Part shown: positions 47,837 to 57,563 of the stretch, piece by piece
Position numbering within the stretch: position 1 is the first letter of the stretch
How the letters are laid out: the number at the start of each line of letters is the position of its first letter
NCBI RefSeq assembly: GCF_003367355.1
Contig: NZ_CP031413.1
Location: 3,092,620 to 3,156,619, forward strand
From: Lysobacter sp. TY2-98
GTDB taxonomy: Bacteria; Pseudomonadota; Gammaproteobacteria; Xanthomonadales; Xanthomonadaceae
DNA length: 64,000 nucleotides
Direction: 5' to 3'
The notes under the pieces: generated by a model
The model's database searches: none
What the model was told of the DNA's origin: nothing
Seen by the model: only the letters and a program-made list of their open reading frames with translations
Program-made: the position numbers and the translations under genes

Positions 47837-49959
47837 AATCGCGCATGTCCGCCGGCCTGCGTCGCACACGCCGCATGAAGAATGCCGGAGCGGAGGCGGC
47901 GCAGTTTCGCGGACGCGCGTTCGTCGCGATGTTCTGCATCTTCGTCGCGCTGCTCGGCCTGGGCGGCTGGTACTTCCGCCTGCAGGTGCTGCAGCACGAC
48001 GACTTCGTCACGCGCTCCGAAGCCAACCGCATCAAGCTGCAGCCGATCGTGCCGGGCCGCGGCCTGATCTACGACCGCAAGGGCCGCATCCTCGCCGACA
48101 ACGTGCCCGCATGGCGCCTCGACGTGACGCCGAGCGAAGCGGGCGACATGACGAAGTGGCTGCCCAGCATCGCGCGCATCATCGAGCTGGCGCCCGAGGA
48201 TATCGAGCGTTTCGACAATGCACGCAAGGGCTCGCGCGGCTTCAAGCCGATCACGCTGAAGATGCGCCTGAGCGAGGAGGAGGCCGCGCGCTTTGCGGTC
48301 GATCGATGGCGGTATCCGGGCATCGAACTGGTTTCGTATCTCAACCGCCGCTATCCGTACGGCGAACTCACCGCGCACGTCATCGGCTACGTCGGCCGCG
48401 TCGACGAAGCCGATGCGAAGAACCTCGGCCCGGGCTTCGATGCGCTCACCCACGTCGGCAAGACCGGGCTCGAGCGGTCGTACGAGGAACAGCTGCGCGG
48501 CAAGATCGGCTACGAGAAGGTCGAGACGAACGTCGAAGGGCGTCCGCTGCGCACCGTGGGCCGTGTGCCCGCGCAGCCCGGCACTGACCTTCGCTTGTCG
48601 ATCGATATCGACCTGCAGCAGGCGATGGTCACCGCGTTCGGCGACATGGACGGCGCGGCGGTGGCGGTGGATCCGCGCACCGGTGACGTGCTCGCGATGG
48701 TGTCGCTGCCGTCCTACGACGCGAACCTGTTCGTCAACGGCATCTCGCACAAGAACTACAAGGCGCTGACGACCAATCCGTCGCGCCCGCTGTTCAATCG
48801 CCCGGTGCTCGGTGGCGGCCCGCCGGGTTCGACGATCAAGCCGCTGTTCGGTCTCGCGGGGCTCGACAGCGGATTGCGCACACCGGAGTCGGCGGTGTTC
48901 TCCACCGGCGAATTCCATATTCCCGGCCAGAGGCGTGGCTATCGCGACGCCCACGGCGCCGCGGGTTGGACCGATCTGAAGAAGTCGATCGCGCAGTCGG
49001 TCAATTTCTACTACTACAAGCTCGCGTTCGACATGGGCATCACCAAGTTCGATGCCTACATGCGCAAGTTCGGCTTCGGCCAGAAGTCGGGCATCGACCT
49101 GTCGGGCGAGAACATCGGCATCGTGCCGTCGCCGGAATGGAAGGCCAAGCGCAGCAAGGACCCGTGGTTTGCCGGTGAAACGGTGATCGCCGGCATCGGC
49201 CAGGGCTACTGGGTGGCGACGGTGCTGCAGCTCGCGCGCGGCACGGCCGCAATTGCCAACGGCGGCGCGCTGAATCCGCTGCACCTGGTGATGTCGAAGC
49301 GCGAGGGCTACAACGGCCCGTGGGTGCCGACGCCGCATCCGCCGGGCGCGCGCATCACCGACAGTGAGGCGCACATGCGCGCAGTGCAGGAAGGCATGAT
49401 CGCGACCGTGCACGGCGGCGGCACGGCGACCAACATCGCGCGCGGTGCGACCTACCTCATGGCGGGCAAGACCGGTACCGCGCAGAAGGTCGGTCGCCAG
49501 GGCGGTCGCAACGTCGATCCGCATGCGCTGCCGTACAACCTGCGCCACCAGGCGCTGTTCATCGCCTACGCGCCCGCCGACAACCCGCGCATCGCGATCG
49601 CGGTGTCGGTGGAGCACGGCGGCTTCGGTGCGTCGTCTGCGGCGCCGATCGCGCGCAAGGTGTTCGACGCGTGGCTCACCGGCACGATGCCGACGCCGGA
49701 TCCCGACGTGAAGCGCTCGCCGCAGGGCGGCGCGGCGCTCGACTATGTGCCGGAATCGGAAATCCCTGCGCCGGCGAAGCCCGCCAGCGCACCGTCGAAG
49801 ACGACGCCAGCGCCCGTGCCCGAACCCGACGACGAAGAACCCGCGCCGGCATCGCCCGAGCCGCTGCCGACCGGCAAGCCTGTGGCCGATGCTCGCGGTG
49901 AAGCCGCCGCGCGCAAGGCGCTCGCGGTGCTGAAGACGCTGCAGGGCGGCGCGCAATGA
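47833..49959 (+). CDS. mrdA: Penicillin-binding protein 2 (elongation transpeptidase)
   Basis: 708 residues. Membrane anchor at ~50-70, pedestal domain, then transpeptidase domain. Catalytic S333 and K336 in GPPGSTIKPL, SxN in AQSVNFYYYK (~397) and KTG in AGKTGTAQKV (~547). Makes the cross-links of the side wall together with RodA. The start is ATG 47833 overlapping the mreD stop (ATGA); ATGs at 47845 and 47875 would shorten the cytoplasmic tail. A C-terminal extension (~635-708) rich in Ala, Pro and Glu goes beyond the usual end of the domain and is of unknown role. Confidence 0.96.
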   Translation: MKSRMSAGLRRTRRMKNAGAEAAQFRGRAFVAMFCIFVALLGLGGWYFRLQVLQHDDFVTRSEANRIKLQPIVPGRGLIYDRKGRILADNVPAWRLDVTPSEAGDMTKWLPSIARIIELAPEDIERFDNARKGSRGFKPITLKMRLSEEEAARFAVDRWRYPGIELVSYLNRRYPYGELTAHVIGYVGRVDEADAKNLGPGFDALTHVGKTGLERSYEEQLRGKIGYEKVETNVEGRPLRTVGRVPAQPGTDLRLSIDIDLQQAMVTAFGDMDGAAVAVDPRTGDVLAMVSLPSYDANLFVNGISHKNYKALTTNPSRPLFNRPVLGGGPPGSTIKPLFGLAGLDSGLRTPESAVFSTGEFHIPGQRRGYRDAHGAAGWTDLKKSIAQSVNFYYYKLAFDMGITKFDAYMRKFGFGQKSGIDLSGENIGIVPSPEWKAKRSKDPWFAGETVIAGIGQGYWVATVLQLARGTAAIANGGALNPLHLVMSKREGYNGPWVPTPHPPGARITDSEAHMRAVQEGMIATVHGGGTATNIARGATYLMAGKTGTAQKVGRQGGRNVDPHALPYNLRHQALFIAYAPADNPRIAIAVSVEHGGFGASSAAPIARKVFDAWLTGTMPTPDPDVKRSPQGGAALDYVPESEIPAPAKPASAPSKTTPAPVPEPDDEEPAPASPEPLPTGKPVADARGEAAARKALAVLKTLQGGAQ

Positions 49960-51065
49960 TCCTGCTGCGCTGGCTGTACGACATGGGGCAGCGCTTCACG
50001 CGCACGCTCGACCTGCCGCTGCTCGGCGCGCTGCTCGGCCTGATGGTCATCGGCATGGCGGTGATCTACAGCGCCGGCGACGGCTCGATGCGCATGGTGA
50101 TGGCGCGCGGCGCGCACTACGGCCTCGGCCTCGGCGCGATGTGGGCGATCTCGCGCATCCCGGTGAACCAGCTGCGCAACTGGACGCCGTATCTCTACGC
50201 CGCGTCGATCGTGCCGCTGTTCATCGTGCTCCTCGTCGGCAGCGGCAAGCACGGCAACCTGTGGATCAACCTCGGCGTCTTCTACTTCCAGCCGTCGGAA
50301 GTGCTGAAGCTCAGCCTGCCCATGATGGTCGCGTGGTACCTCAACCGGCGTCCGCTGCCGCCGAATCTGAAGGTAACGATCGTCGCCGGGACGATCATCG
50401 CGGTGCCCACCCTGCTCATCCTCAAGCAGCCCGACTTCGGCACAGCGATGCTCGTCGCATTGAGCGGCGCGTTCGTGCTGTATCTCGCGGGTCTGTCGTG
50501 GTGGTGGTTCGTTGCTGCAGGAGCCGGCGTCGCCAGCGTCGCGCCCGTGGCGTGGTTCTTCCTGCTGCGGCCCTACCAGAAGGACCGCATCCTCACCTTC
50601 CTCAATCCGGAATCCGATCCGCTGGGCGCCGGCTGGAACATCATCCAGTCGAAGATCGCGATCGGTGCGGGCGGCCTCACCGGCAAGGGCTGGATGCACG
50701 GTTCGCAGTCGCATCTGAACTACCTGCCCGAACACACCACGGACTTCGTGTTCGCGGTGCTCAGTGAGGAGTTCGGTTGGATCGGCGTGATCACCGTGAT
50801 CGCGCTGTACCTCTTCGTGATCGGCCGCTGTCTGTGGATCGCAGTCGAAGCGCGCGACGGCTATTCGCGCCTCATCGCGGGCGCGCTCGCGATGGCGTTC
50901 TGCGTCTACGTGATCGTCAATGGCGGCATGATCGCCGGCCTCTTGCCCGTGGTCGGCGTGCCGATGCCGCTGCTGAGCTATGGCGGCACCTCGGCGGTGT
51001 CGCTGCTCGCCGGCCTCGGTGTCGTGATGGCGGTCAAGGCCCATCGCCCCACCTACGGGCGTTGA
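49956..51065 (+). CDS. mrdB: Peptidoglycan glycosyltransferase RodA
   Basis: 369 residues with about ten hydrophobic segments, the SEDS family. Polymerises lipid II into glycan strands for cell elongation, with PBP2 as partner. Characteristic blocks: YSAGDGSMRMV (~30), QPSEVLKLSLPM (~113), KQPDFGTAML (~152), GWMHGSQSHLNYLPEHTTDF (~245) and GVPMPLLSYGGTS (~335). Start overlaps the mrdA stop (ATGA). Last gene of the rod operon; a stem-loop without U tract (51072-51091) follows. Confidence 0.97.
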   Translation: MILLRWLYDMGQRFTRTLDLPLLGALLGLMVIGMAVIYSAGDGSMRMVMARGAHYGLGLGAMWAISRIPVNQLRNWTPYLYAASIVPLFIVLLVGSGKHGNLWINLGVFYFQPSEVLKLSLPMMVAWYLNRRPLPPNLKVTIVAGTIIAVPTLLILKQPDFGTAMLVALSGAFVLYLAGLSWWWFVAAGAGVASVAPVAWFFLLRPYQKDRILTFLNPESDPLGAGWNIIQSKIAIGAGGLTGKGWMHGSQSHLNYLPEHTTDFVFAVLSEEFGWIGVITVIALYLFVIGRCLWIAVEARDGYSRLIAGALAMAFCVYVIVNGGMIAGLLPVVGVPMPLLSYGGTSAVSLLAGLGVVMAVKAHRPTYGR

Positions 51066-51112
51066 GGGTTTTCCGGGGTTGCCGCCCCGGACGCGATGAG
51101 GGAAGGTGGGCG

Positions 51113-51134
51113 CGGACTTGACAGGGGAAGTCCG
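51113..51134. promoter_or_regulatory. Inverted repeat with TTGACA upstream of the first TonB receptor
   Basis: CGGACTT (51113-51119) and AAGTCCG (51128-51134) form a 7-base inverted repeat with an 8-base spacer. The perfect -35 hexamer TTGACA (51118-51123) lies inside. No clear -10 follows at 17 bases. A repressor site over the promoter is the likely reading. Confidence 0.45.
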
Positions 51135-51159
51135 TCCTCAGCCATCGAAAGGAACTCGT

Positions 51160-53643
51160 ATGACCGCTCAACGTCATCGCCTCGCACAGGCGATCGTCGC
51201 CGTGCTGGCCGTCGCCGCGCTGCCCGCGTTCGCACAGGACGCCGCGTCGACCACCGACACGTCCGCCAAGCAACTCGACACGGTGCAGGTGACCGGCTCG
51301 CGCGTGCGCGGCCGCACCGCCGCCGACACCGCCGCACCGGTCGACGTCATCCGCCGCGAGGAACTCGAAGCCACCGGCGCGCAGGAAATCGGCCAGATCC
51401 TGCAGATGCTCGAGCCGAGCTTCAATTTCTCGCGCACCACGGTGTCGGACGGCACCGACATCCTGCGTCCCGCGACATTGCGCGCACTCGGTCCCGACCA
51501 GGTGCTGGTGCTCGTCAACGGCAAGCGCCGTCATCAGCAGGCACTGGTCAACGTGCAGCAGACGATCGGCCGCGGTTCGGCCGGTACCGACATCAATGCG
51601 ATTCCGCTCGGCGCGGTCGATCACATCGAAGTGCTGCGCGACGGTGCAGCGGCGCAGTACGGCTCCGATGCGATCGCGGGCGTGATCAACATCATCCTGC
51701 GCAAGCAGACCGACCACACCGACGTATCGGTGCAAGCGGGCCAGACCTACAAGGGCGATGGCGAGCTGTTCTCGCTGTCGGCGAACACCGGCGTGAAGCT
51801 CGGTGCGGACGGCTACCTCAACCTCACGGGCGAATACCGCGATCGCGGCGAAACCAATCGCGCGGGCCCCGACGAATTGCGCGTGAATCCGCCGCGTGTC
51901 ACCCAGCATCTCGGCGATGCGGAAGCCAAGGATGCGTACTTCTGGCTCAACGGCGGCCTGCCGATCGGCGCCGGCGAGCTGTACTGGTTCGGCGGGCTCT
52001 CGCATCGCAAGGGCAGCTCATTCGGCTTCTTCCGCACCGCGGGCGACAACCGCACCGTGCCGGCCTATTACCCGGACGGTTTCCTGCCCAACATCCGCAC
52101 CACCGTCGACGACACCTCGCTCGCGGTCGGCTATCGCGCGCCGCTTGCGGGTACGTGGGATTGGGACATCTCGGTCAACCGCGGCCGCAGCAAGTTCGGT
52201 TTCCACGAATCCAACTCGGTCAACGTGAGCTGGTACTACGAGCCGCTCGGCACCGGCATCTATGCCGACTCGCCGCGCGAAGCCGATACCGGCACGCTGC
52301 AAGCCGACCAGACCACGTTCAACCTCGACTTCACCGGCAGCGTCGATGGCATCGGCGGGCGTCCGCTGTATCTGGCCACCGGCTACGAATGGCGCAGCGA
52401 CGACTACCGCATCACGCCCGGCGATCCTGTGTCGTACACCTATGGCCGCACCAACAACCGCTCGATCGTCATCCGCGGCCAGACCGGCGACATCGCGCAG
52501 CCCGGCATGCAGGGCTTCCCCGGCTTCTCGCCGAACGAAGCGGTCGACGACGGGCGCCACAGCCAGGCGATCTACTTCGACGCGGAAACGAATGTCGCCG
52601 AGCACTTCCTGCTTGCCGGCGCCGTGCGCTACGAGGACTACAGCGACTTCGGCAAGACCACCACCGGCAAGCTGTCGATGCGCTGGGATGCGTCGCCGCA
52701 GTTCGCATTGCGCGGCACGCTGGAAACCGGCTTCCGCGCGCCCGGCGTGCAGCAGCTCTTCTACAGCCAGCGCTCCACCAACCTCAATTCCGCCGGCGTG
52801 CTCACCGACACACTCACCGCGCGGCAGAACAGCGACGTGACTCGCGCGTTCGGCATCGAACCGCTGAAGGAGGAGACGTCGAAGAGCGGCAGCCTCGGCT
52901 TCGTGTGGAAGCCGACTGATCGCTTCTCGCTGACGATGGACGTGTTCCGCATCGACATCGACGATCGCATCATCTTCTCGTCGAACATCCAGCCGGAATC
53001 GGTCGGCACCGACGGCCAGCCCTGCAATGCGACCAACAGCAACTGCCCGATCCACGCCATCCTGGATCCGATCGGCGTCGGCCAGGTGCTGTTCTTCACC
53101 AACGCAATCGATACCAAGACCGAGGGCGTCGACTTCGTCGCCAACCACGACACGCTGTTCGCGAGCGGCGCCAAGCTCAACCTGTCGGCATTGGTGCACT
53201 TCAACCGCACGGAGGTGACCGATCGCCGTTCGCAGTCGCCGATCCTGTCGCCGACGCAGCTGTTCGACGACACGCAGGTCACGCTGATCGAGGAAGGCCA
53301 GCCGCGCGCGCACCATGTGCTGCAGGCGCTGTACGACCAGGGCAAGTGGGAGTGGATGTCGCGAGCGAACTACTTCGGCTCGGTCGCCGGTGAAGGCTTC
53401 ACACCCGGTATCAAGCAGAAGTGGGGCGGGAAGTGGCTGTTCGACGCCAGCGTGCGGTATCGCTTCAATCCGGGGCTCAGCCTGACGGTCGGTGCCGACA
53501 ACATCTTCGATACCTATCCGGACAAATGGGATCGCAATGGGGGCTTCCCGTTCCCGCAGTTGGGTTTCACGTATGGGTGGGAGACGTTGCCGTTCGGCAT
53601 GAATGGTGGGAGCTGTTACGCGCGGCTTGATTGGCGGTTCTGA
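51160..53643 (+). CDS. TonB-dependent receptor
   Basis: 827 residues, signal peptide 1-25 (ends LPAFA before QDA). Plug domain (~45-165): [58 protein letters not shown] block. Beta-barrel to the end, finishing with an aromatic residue (CYARLDWRF). Takes up an unknown large or metal-bound substrate across the outer membrane using TonB energy. ATG 51160 with AAAGGA; a short frame upstream is not used. Two cysteines in QPCNATNSNCP may form a loop disulfide. Followed by a clear terminator. Confidence 0.95.
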   Translation: MTAQRHRLAQAIVAVLAVAALPAFAQDAASTTDTSAKQLDTVQVTGSRVRGRTAADTAAPVDVIRREELEATGAQEIGQILQMLEPSFNFSRTTVSDGTDILRPATLRALGPDQVLVLVNGKRRHQQALVNVQQTIGRGSAGTDINAIPLGAVDHIEVLRDGAAAQYGSDAIAGVINIILRKQTDHTDVSVQAGQTYKGDGELFSLSANTGVKLGADGYLNLTGEYRDRGETNRAGPDELRVNPPRVTQHLGDAEAKDAYFWLNGGLPIGAGELYWFGGLSHRKGSSFGFFRTAGDNRTVPAYYPDGFLPNIRTTVDDTSLAVGYRAPLAGTWDWDISVNRGRSKFGFHESNSVNVSWYYEPLGTGIYADSPREADTGTLQADQTTFNLDFTGSVDGIGGRPLYLATGYEWRSDDYRITPGDPVSYTYGRTNNRSIVIRGQTGDIAQPGMQGFPGFSPNEAVDDGRHSQAIYFDAETNVAEHFLLAGAVRYEDYSDFGKTTTGKLSMRWDASPQFALRGTLETGFRAPGVQQLFYSQRSTNLNSAGVLTDTLTARQNSDVTRAFGIEPLKEETSKSGSLGFVWKPTDRFSLTMDVFRIDIDDRIIFSSNIQPESVGTDGQPCNATNSNCPIHAILDPIGVGQVLFFTNAIDTKTEGVDFVANHDTLFASGAKLNLSALVHFNRTEVTDRRSQSPILSPTQLFDDTQVTLIEEGQPRAHHVLQALYDQGKWEWMSRANYFGSVAGEGFTPGIKQKWGGKWLFDASVRYRFNPGLSLTVGADNIFDTYPDKWDRNGGFPFPQLGFTYGWETLPFGMNGGSCYARLDWRF

Positions 53644-53662
53644 GCGCCGTGATGCGGCATGG

Positions 53663-53692
53663 AACGGGCGGCTTCGGCCGCCCGTTTTCTTC
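53663..53692 (+). terminator. Terminator of the first TonB receptor gene
   Basis: AACGGGCGGC (53663-53672), UUCG tetraloop, GCCGCCCGTT (53677-53686), followed by TTCTTC. Located 20 bases after the stop. Confidence 0.92.
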
Positions 53693-53705
53693 TATCTGCG
53701 CGGAT

Positions 53706-54950
53706 TCAACGCTTCTTGCCGGTCGCCTCGGCAATCACATCGATGCGCGCGCGGCGTAGGGCTTCGCCGAGTGCGGGGCCCTCCAGCCCGTCGCGTGCGA
53801 CTGCATCCGCGCGCACCGCACGCGCGGCCTCTAGGGCCCGCATCAGACCTTCGCGCGGCGGATAAGGCTCGCTCTCGAGGCCGAGGCGTCCGCGCTTATC
53901 CGCTTCGCACGCGAGCGCAAGCTGTTCGATGCGCGCAGGCTGACGAAAACCGTCGCAGCGCTGCAGCAGGTCGTGCACCGTCGTCGCGCGCAGGTCGTCG
54001 AAGCGGTGCACGTTGAGGTGTTCGCGGCAGACCATCGTGGCCAGCTGACGGTGCGCGGTCGGGACCTTGAGTCGATCGCAGAGCGCGCGCAGCGGGGCGA
54101 GGCCGGCATGTTCGTGGCCGATGTGCTTGGGCAGCACGTCGTCGGGCGTCAGTGCCTTGCCGAGGTCGTGCGTCAGCGCAGCGAAGCCGATGACGTCGTC
54201 GCCCGGCGCGAGTGTCGCGGCCATGTCGCAGACCATTTCGACGTGCACGCCGGCGTCGACTTCGGGGTGGTACTCGGCGCGCTGCGGTACGCCGTAGAGC
54301 GCTTCGACTTCCGGCAGGATCGCCGCGAGCGCGTTGGCATCGTGCAGCGTGCGCAGGAATGCGGACGGTCTGGCGCTGGCGACCGAGCGACGCAGTTCCT
54401 GCCAGACGCGTTCGGGGGTGAGGTCGGCGAGTTCGCCGGACTCCGCCATCTGCCGCATTAACGCCATCGTTTCGGGCGCGACGGTGAAGCCGAGCGGCGC
54501 GAGGCGCGCCATGAAACGTGCCGCACGCAACACGCGCAGCGGGTCCTCGACGAACGCGGGGCCCACGTGGCGCAGCACGCGCGCGTTCAGATCATCGACA
54601 CCGCGCAACGGATCGACGATGTCACCGAGCGAACCGTCCTCGCGCACTTCGCGTGCGATCGCGTTGATCGTGAAATCGCGACGCTCGAGATCCTGCTCCA
54701 GTGTCACCGACGGATCGGCGTCGACCACGAAGCCGCGGTAACCGCGGCCGCTCTTGCGTTCGGTGCGCGCGAGTGCGTACTCCTCGCCGGACTGCGGATG
54801 CAGGAACACCGGGAAATCGCGGCCCACCGGCCTGTAGCCGGCGTCGAGCATCTGCTGTGGCGTGGCGCCGACGACGACGAAGTCGCGATCGCCGGGCTCG
54901 GCGCCCAGCAGCGGATCGCGCACGGCGCCGCCGACGAGGTAGACCTTCAT
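53706..54950 (-). CDS. cca: Multifunctional CCA tRNA nucleotidyltransferase
   Basis: 414 residues. Adds or repairs the 3' CCA end of tRNA. GGAVRD at 7-12 and the catalytic GDRDF (D21, D23) start the nucleotidyltransferase domain, [11 protein letters not shown] (~89) and [12 protein letters not shown] complete it. The C-terminal half has an HD domain (~220-330, [10 protein letters not shown] and HIGHEHAG), giving phosphatase/phosphodiesterase activity as in E. coli Cca. Standard length. The stop of the upstream PH-domain gene is 3 bases before it, so they are co-transcribed. Confidence 0.96.
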   Translation of the reverse strand: MKVYLVGGAVRDPLLGAEPGDRDFVVVGATPQQMLDAGYRPVGRDFPVFLHPQSGEEYALARTERKSGRGYRGFVVDADPSVTLEQDLERRDFTINAIAREVREDGSLGDIVDPLRGVDDLNARVLRHVGPAFVEDPLRVLRAARFMARLAPLGFTVAPETMALMRQMAESGELADLTPERVWQELRRSVASARPSAFLRTLHDANALAAILPEVEALYGVPQRAEYHPEVDAGVHVEMVCDMAATLAPGDDVIGFAALTHDLGKALTPDDVLPKHIGHEHAGLAPLRALCDRLKVPTAHRQLATMVCREHLNVHRFDDLRATTVHDLLQRCDGFRQPARIEQLALACEADKRGRLGLESEPYPPREGLMRALEAARAVRADAVARDGLEGPALGEALRRARIDVIAEATGKKR

Positions 54951-54952
54951 GC

Positions 54953-55327
54953 TCAGCGCGTGGCCTGCGCGAGGATGGCGATGATGTCGCGTGCGCCCGG
55001 GCCGCGGCCGAGCGCGCGCGTGATCGGTTCGGCCTGGCTCGACACCCAGATGCGCAGGTCACTGTCGAGATCGAAGTGGCCGGCGGTCTCGACCGAATAC
55101 ATCACGATCGCGCGATACGGAATGCTGAGGTAGCTCGTCTTCTTGCCGGTGACGCCCTGCTTGTCGACGATGATCATGCGGCGATCGGTGAACACGATCA
55201 GGTCGCGCACGAAACCGAAGGCGCGCTGCAGCGCCTCACCGGGGGCGAGCAGCGGACCGAATTCGTCGTGCAGGTCGGCGATGTCCTTCTCGCCGGCGTG
55301 GCCCATCAACGTGTCGAGCAGTCCCAT
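54953..55327 (-). CDS. Bacterial PH-domain protein
   Basis: 124 residues. The body (~30-115) has the features of a bacterial pleckstrin-homology domain: [39 protein letters not shown], then a strand pattern ending in a helix ([20 protein letters not shown]). Members of this group (DUF/bPH) have no known catalytic activity. No signal peptide. It lies 2 bases upstream of cca and 36 bases downstream of the lytic transglycosylase gene. Confidence 0.85.
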   Translation of the reverse strand: MGLLDTLMGHAGEKDIADLHDEFGPLLAPGEALQRAFGFVRDLIVFTDRRMIIVDKQGVTGKKTSYLSIPYRAIVMYSVETAGHFDLDSDLRIWVSSQAEPITRALGRGPGARDIIAILAQATR

Positions 55328-55363
55328 GGCAGTCGCTCCGTGTCCGAAGGCGACAAGGATGCC

Positions 55364-57448
55364 TCAGCTGCGACGCGATTTCGGCGGCATCGGCTGCGGC
55401 GTCGCCGGCGTGGTCGCGAGCGGGCAGGAGAACGACGTGCGCTGTCCGCCGAAGTTGCCGCGCAGGCGATCACTCACGCGCAGCGCCCCGCCGGTCATGC
55501 GCCAGTCGTAGAGCACGCTGAAGGCGAGCACGCGGGCGACGTAGTCGCGCGTTTCCTTGTAGGTGATCGTCTCGATCCAGAAATCCGGATCCATGCCGGG
55601 CCGCTGCGACTTCCAGCGGGCGAGCGGTGCGGGGCCCGCGTTGTAGCCGGCGAGCGTGTAGTACGGACGACCCTCGCCGTAACCGTCGAGCAGCTGGCGC
55701 AGGTAGGCGGTACCGAGAATGATGCTGGTGTCCGGATCGTAGAGGCTGGACTCGCCCGTCCACGGCACGCCGATGCGCGCGGCGGTCGCGGCGCCCGTCG
55801 ACGGAATCAGCTGCATCAGGCCGATCGCGTTCGCGCCGGAGCGCGCCTTCGGATTGAACACGCTTTCGGCGCGGATCTCCGCCGCCACCCACGCCGCGTC
55901 GAGGCCGTTCTTCTGCGCTTCGCGACGGATCGTCGCTTCGTGGTGAATCGGAAAGCGCAACGTGTAGAGGCGCAGCTCTTCCGGATTCTCCTTGCCCAGC
56001 GAGAACACCGCGCGATCGAACCAGCCGTGCTGCTGCGCGAGTTCGATCGCGGTGATGCGACGCGTGGCGTCGAAGCGCGTGAGCGCGTCATTCCATTCCG
56101 CCGTCGCCCAGCCCGCGCGGTCGATGTCCCACAGCGCGAGCGATCGCTGCAGCGCGGGATCGGCGGCGACGGACGCGCGCACGCTCGGTGAGTCGCCGGG
56201 AATCCACGGGCACAACGTATAGGCCTGGCCGAGACGGTCGGCGGCGAGGAAGCCGTGGAATTCCGGCTTCGACGCGGCGGCGCGATACAGTCGTTGTGCG
56301 CCGTCGCGATCGCCCTGCAGTTCGGACAGTCGGGCTTCGAAGTACTGCCAGCGCGAGTCGTCGCGCTGTGGCGATGGCATCGTGCGGATCGCGGCGAGCG
56401 CGCCGGCCCAGTCCGAACGCGCCATCGCCTCGCGCGCACGCCATTCGCGTAGACGGTCGTCGTATGCGGAGGCCGGCACCGCAGCGAGGCGCTGCGCGGA
56501 TTCGGGTTCGTACGACGAGGCCGTCCACAGCGCGGCCTGGTACAGCACGCGACCCCGCTCGACGTCGGTAAAGCCCAATGCCGGGCCGAACTTGTCGAGC
56601 TGCGCCTGTGCATCGCGCGGCACCGACTTCGCGTAGCGGGCAAGTCCATACGAGGCGATGCGGCGGCTGCGGTCGGTCTTGGGCCAGCTCAGCGCACGAT
56701 CGTTGAGAGCTTCGACGAACGACGCGTAGTCGTTGCCGAGTGCGGCTTCGTCGGCCGGCAACCCGCGCGCGGCCGTGCGCATCACCGCGGGTTGCCAGGC
56801 TTCCGCGGCCTTTTCGAGGCGCTCCCAGCGCAGGGCGGGCGTGAGGCCGCCGCGTGCATCGAGGGCGGCGAACACCGGGTCGCATTGCGATGGCAACGAC
56901 TCCGATGCTTCGCGCCAGATGGTCTGCGCCTGTTGCGTCCACTGCGCGTCGGTGCGACCGAGTGCGGCCTTCGCCTGCAGGCCGCTGCAACGCAGGCCCA
57001 CGTCCTTGAGCGTGGGCTTCCACGCCGCATCGACCGCGGCCCAGTCCTGACGCCGCGTGGCTTCGGCAATCCACTGCGCGCGGAATGCCTCACCGACCGC
57101 TTGCCCGCCGTAGCGCTGCAGGAAGCTGTCGGCGCGTGCGCGGTCGAGCGATGCAAGGTCACGTCGCAACGCCGCGTATTCGATCCAGCCGTACAGCGGA
57201 TGCCGTGCGAGATCGGCGTACGCCGCTGCGTCGAAGGTGCCGGCCTCCGCCGCCGCGAGCGCCTCGCGCACGCGCGCGAGCTGCGGATCGGGACGCGCCG
57301 CGGAGGCAACCGCTGCGGTGGGTGCGATCGGCGTCGCCGGCCCGGCCGCCTTCGCATCGGGCGGCGGCATCTGCGCACACGCGGGCAGCGCGGCGGCGAA
57401 TGCGAGGACGAGAAGCGACGACAGCGGCAGGGGACGGAGACGGCGCAT
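55364..57448 (-). CDS. Soluble lytic murein transglycosylase (Slt family)
   Basis: 694 residues. N-terminal signal MRRLRPLPLSSLLVLAFAAALPAC; the LPAC at its end may be a lipobox, so outer-membrane attachment is possible. A long helical superhelix domain (~60-500) surrounds the C-terminal SLT catalytic domain (~505-650) with catalytic E528 in IRAESVFNPKARSGANAIGLMQLIPSTG and the sugar-binding YYTLAGYNAGP. Cleaves the glycan strand to 1,6-anhydro ends, for wall turnover. ATG 57448 begins the signal peptide. Convergent order with cca genes; divergent from the TauE/SafE gene. Confidence 0.93.
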   Translation of the reverse strand: MRRLRPLPLSSLLVLAFAAALPACAQMPPPDAKAAGPATPIAPTAAVASAARPDPQLARVREALAAAEAGTFDAAAYADLARHPLYGWIEYAALRRDLASLDRARADSFLQRYGGQAVGEAFRAQWIAEATRRQDWAAVDAAWKPTLKDVGLRCSGLQAKAALGRTDAQWTQQAQTIWREASESLPSQCDPVFAALDARGGLTPALRWERLEKAAEAWQPAVMRTAARGLPADEAALGNDYASFVEALNDRALSWPKTDRSRRIASYGLARYAKSVPRDAQAQLDKFGPALGFTDVERGRVLYQAALWTASSYEPESAQRLAAVPASAYDDRLREWRAREAMARSDWAGALAAIRTMPSPQRDDSRWQYFEARLSELQGDRDGAQRLYRAAASKPEFHGFLAADRLGQAYTLCPWIPGDSPSVRASVAADPALQRSLALWDIDRAGWATAEWNDALTRFDATRRITAIELAQQHGWFDRAVFSLGKENPEELRLYTLRFPIHHEATIRREAQKNGLDAAWVAAEIRAESVFNPKARSGANAIGLMQLIPSTGAATAARIGVPWTGESSLYDPDTSIILGTAYLRQLLDGYGEGRPYYTLAGYNAGPAPLARWKSQRPGMDPDFWIETITYKETRDYVARVLAFSVLYDWRMTGGALRVSDRLRGNFGGQRTSFSCPLATTPATPQPMPPKSRRS

Positions 57449-57563
57449 GGGCCCGACTATAGCGACGCTGTCTGAATCGTCCGTACGCACCGGCTTCACG
57501 ACACACAACTGGCGATGCGTCGCCCGCTTCGGCACGCTGCGCGCTTTGCATACGGAGTACGCG

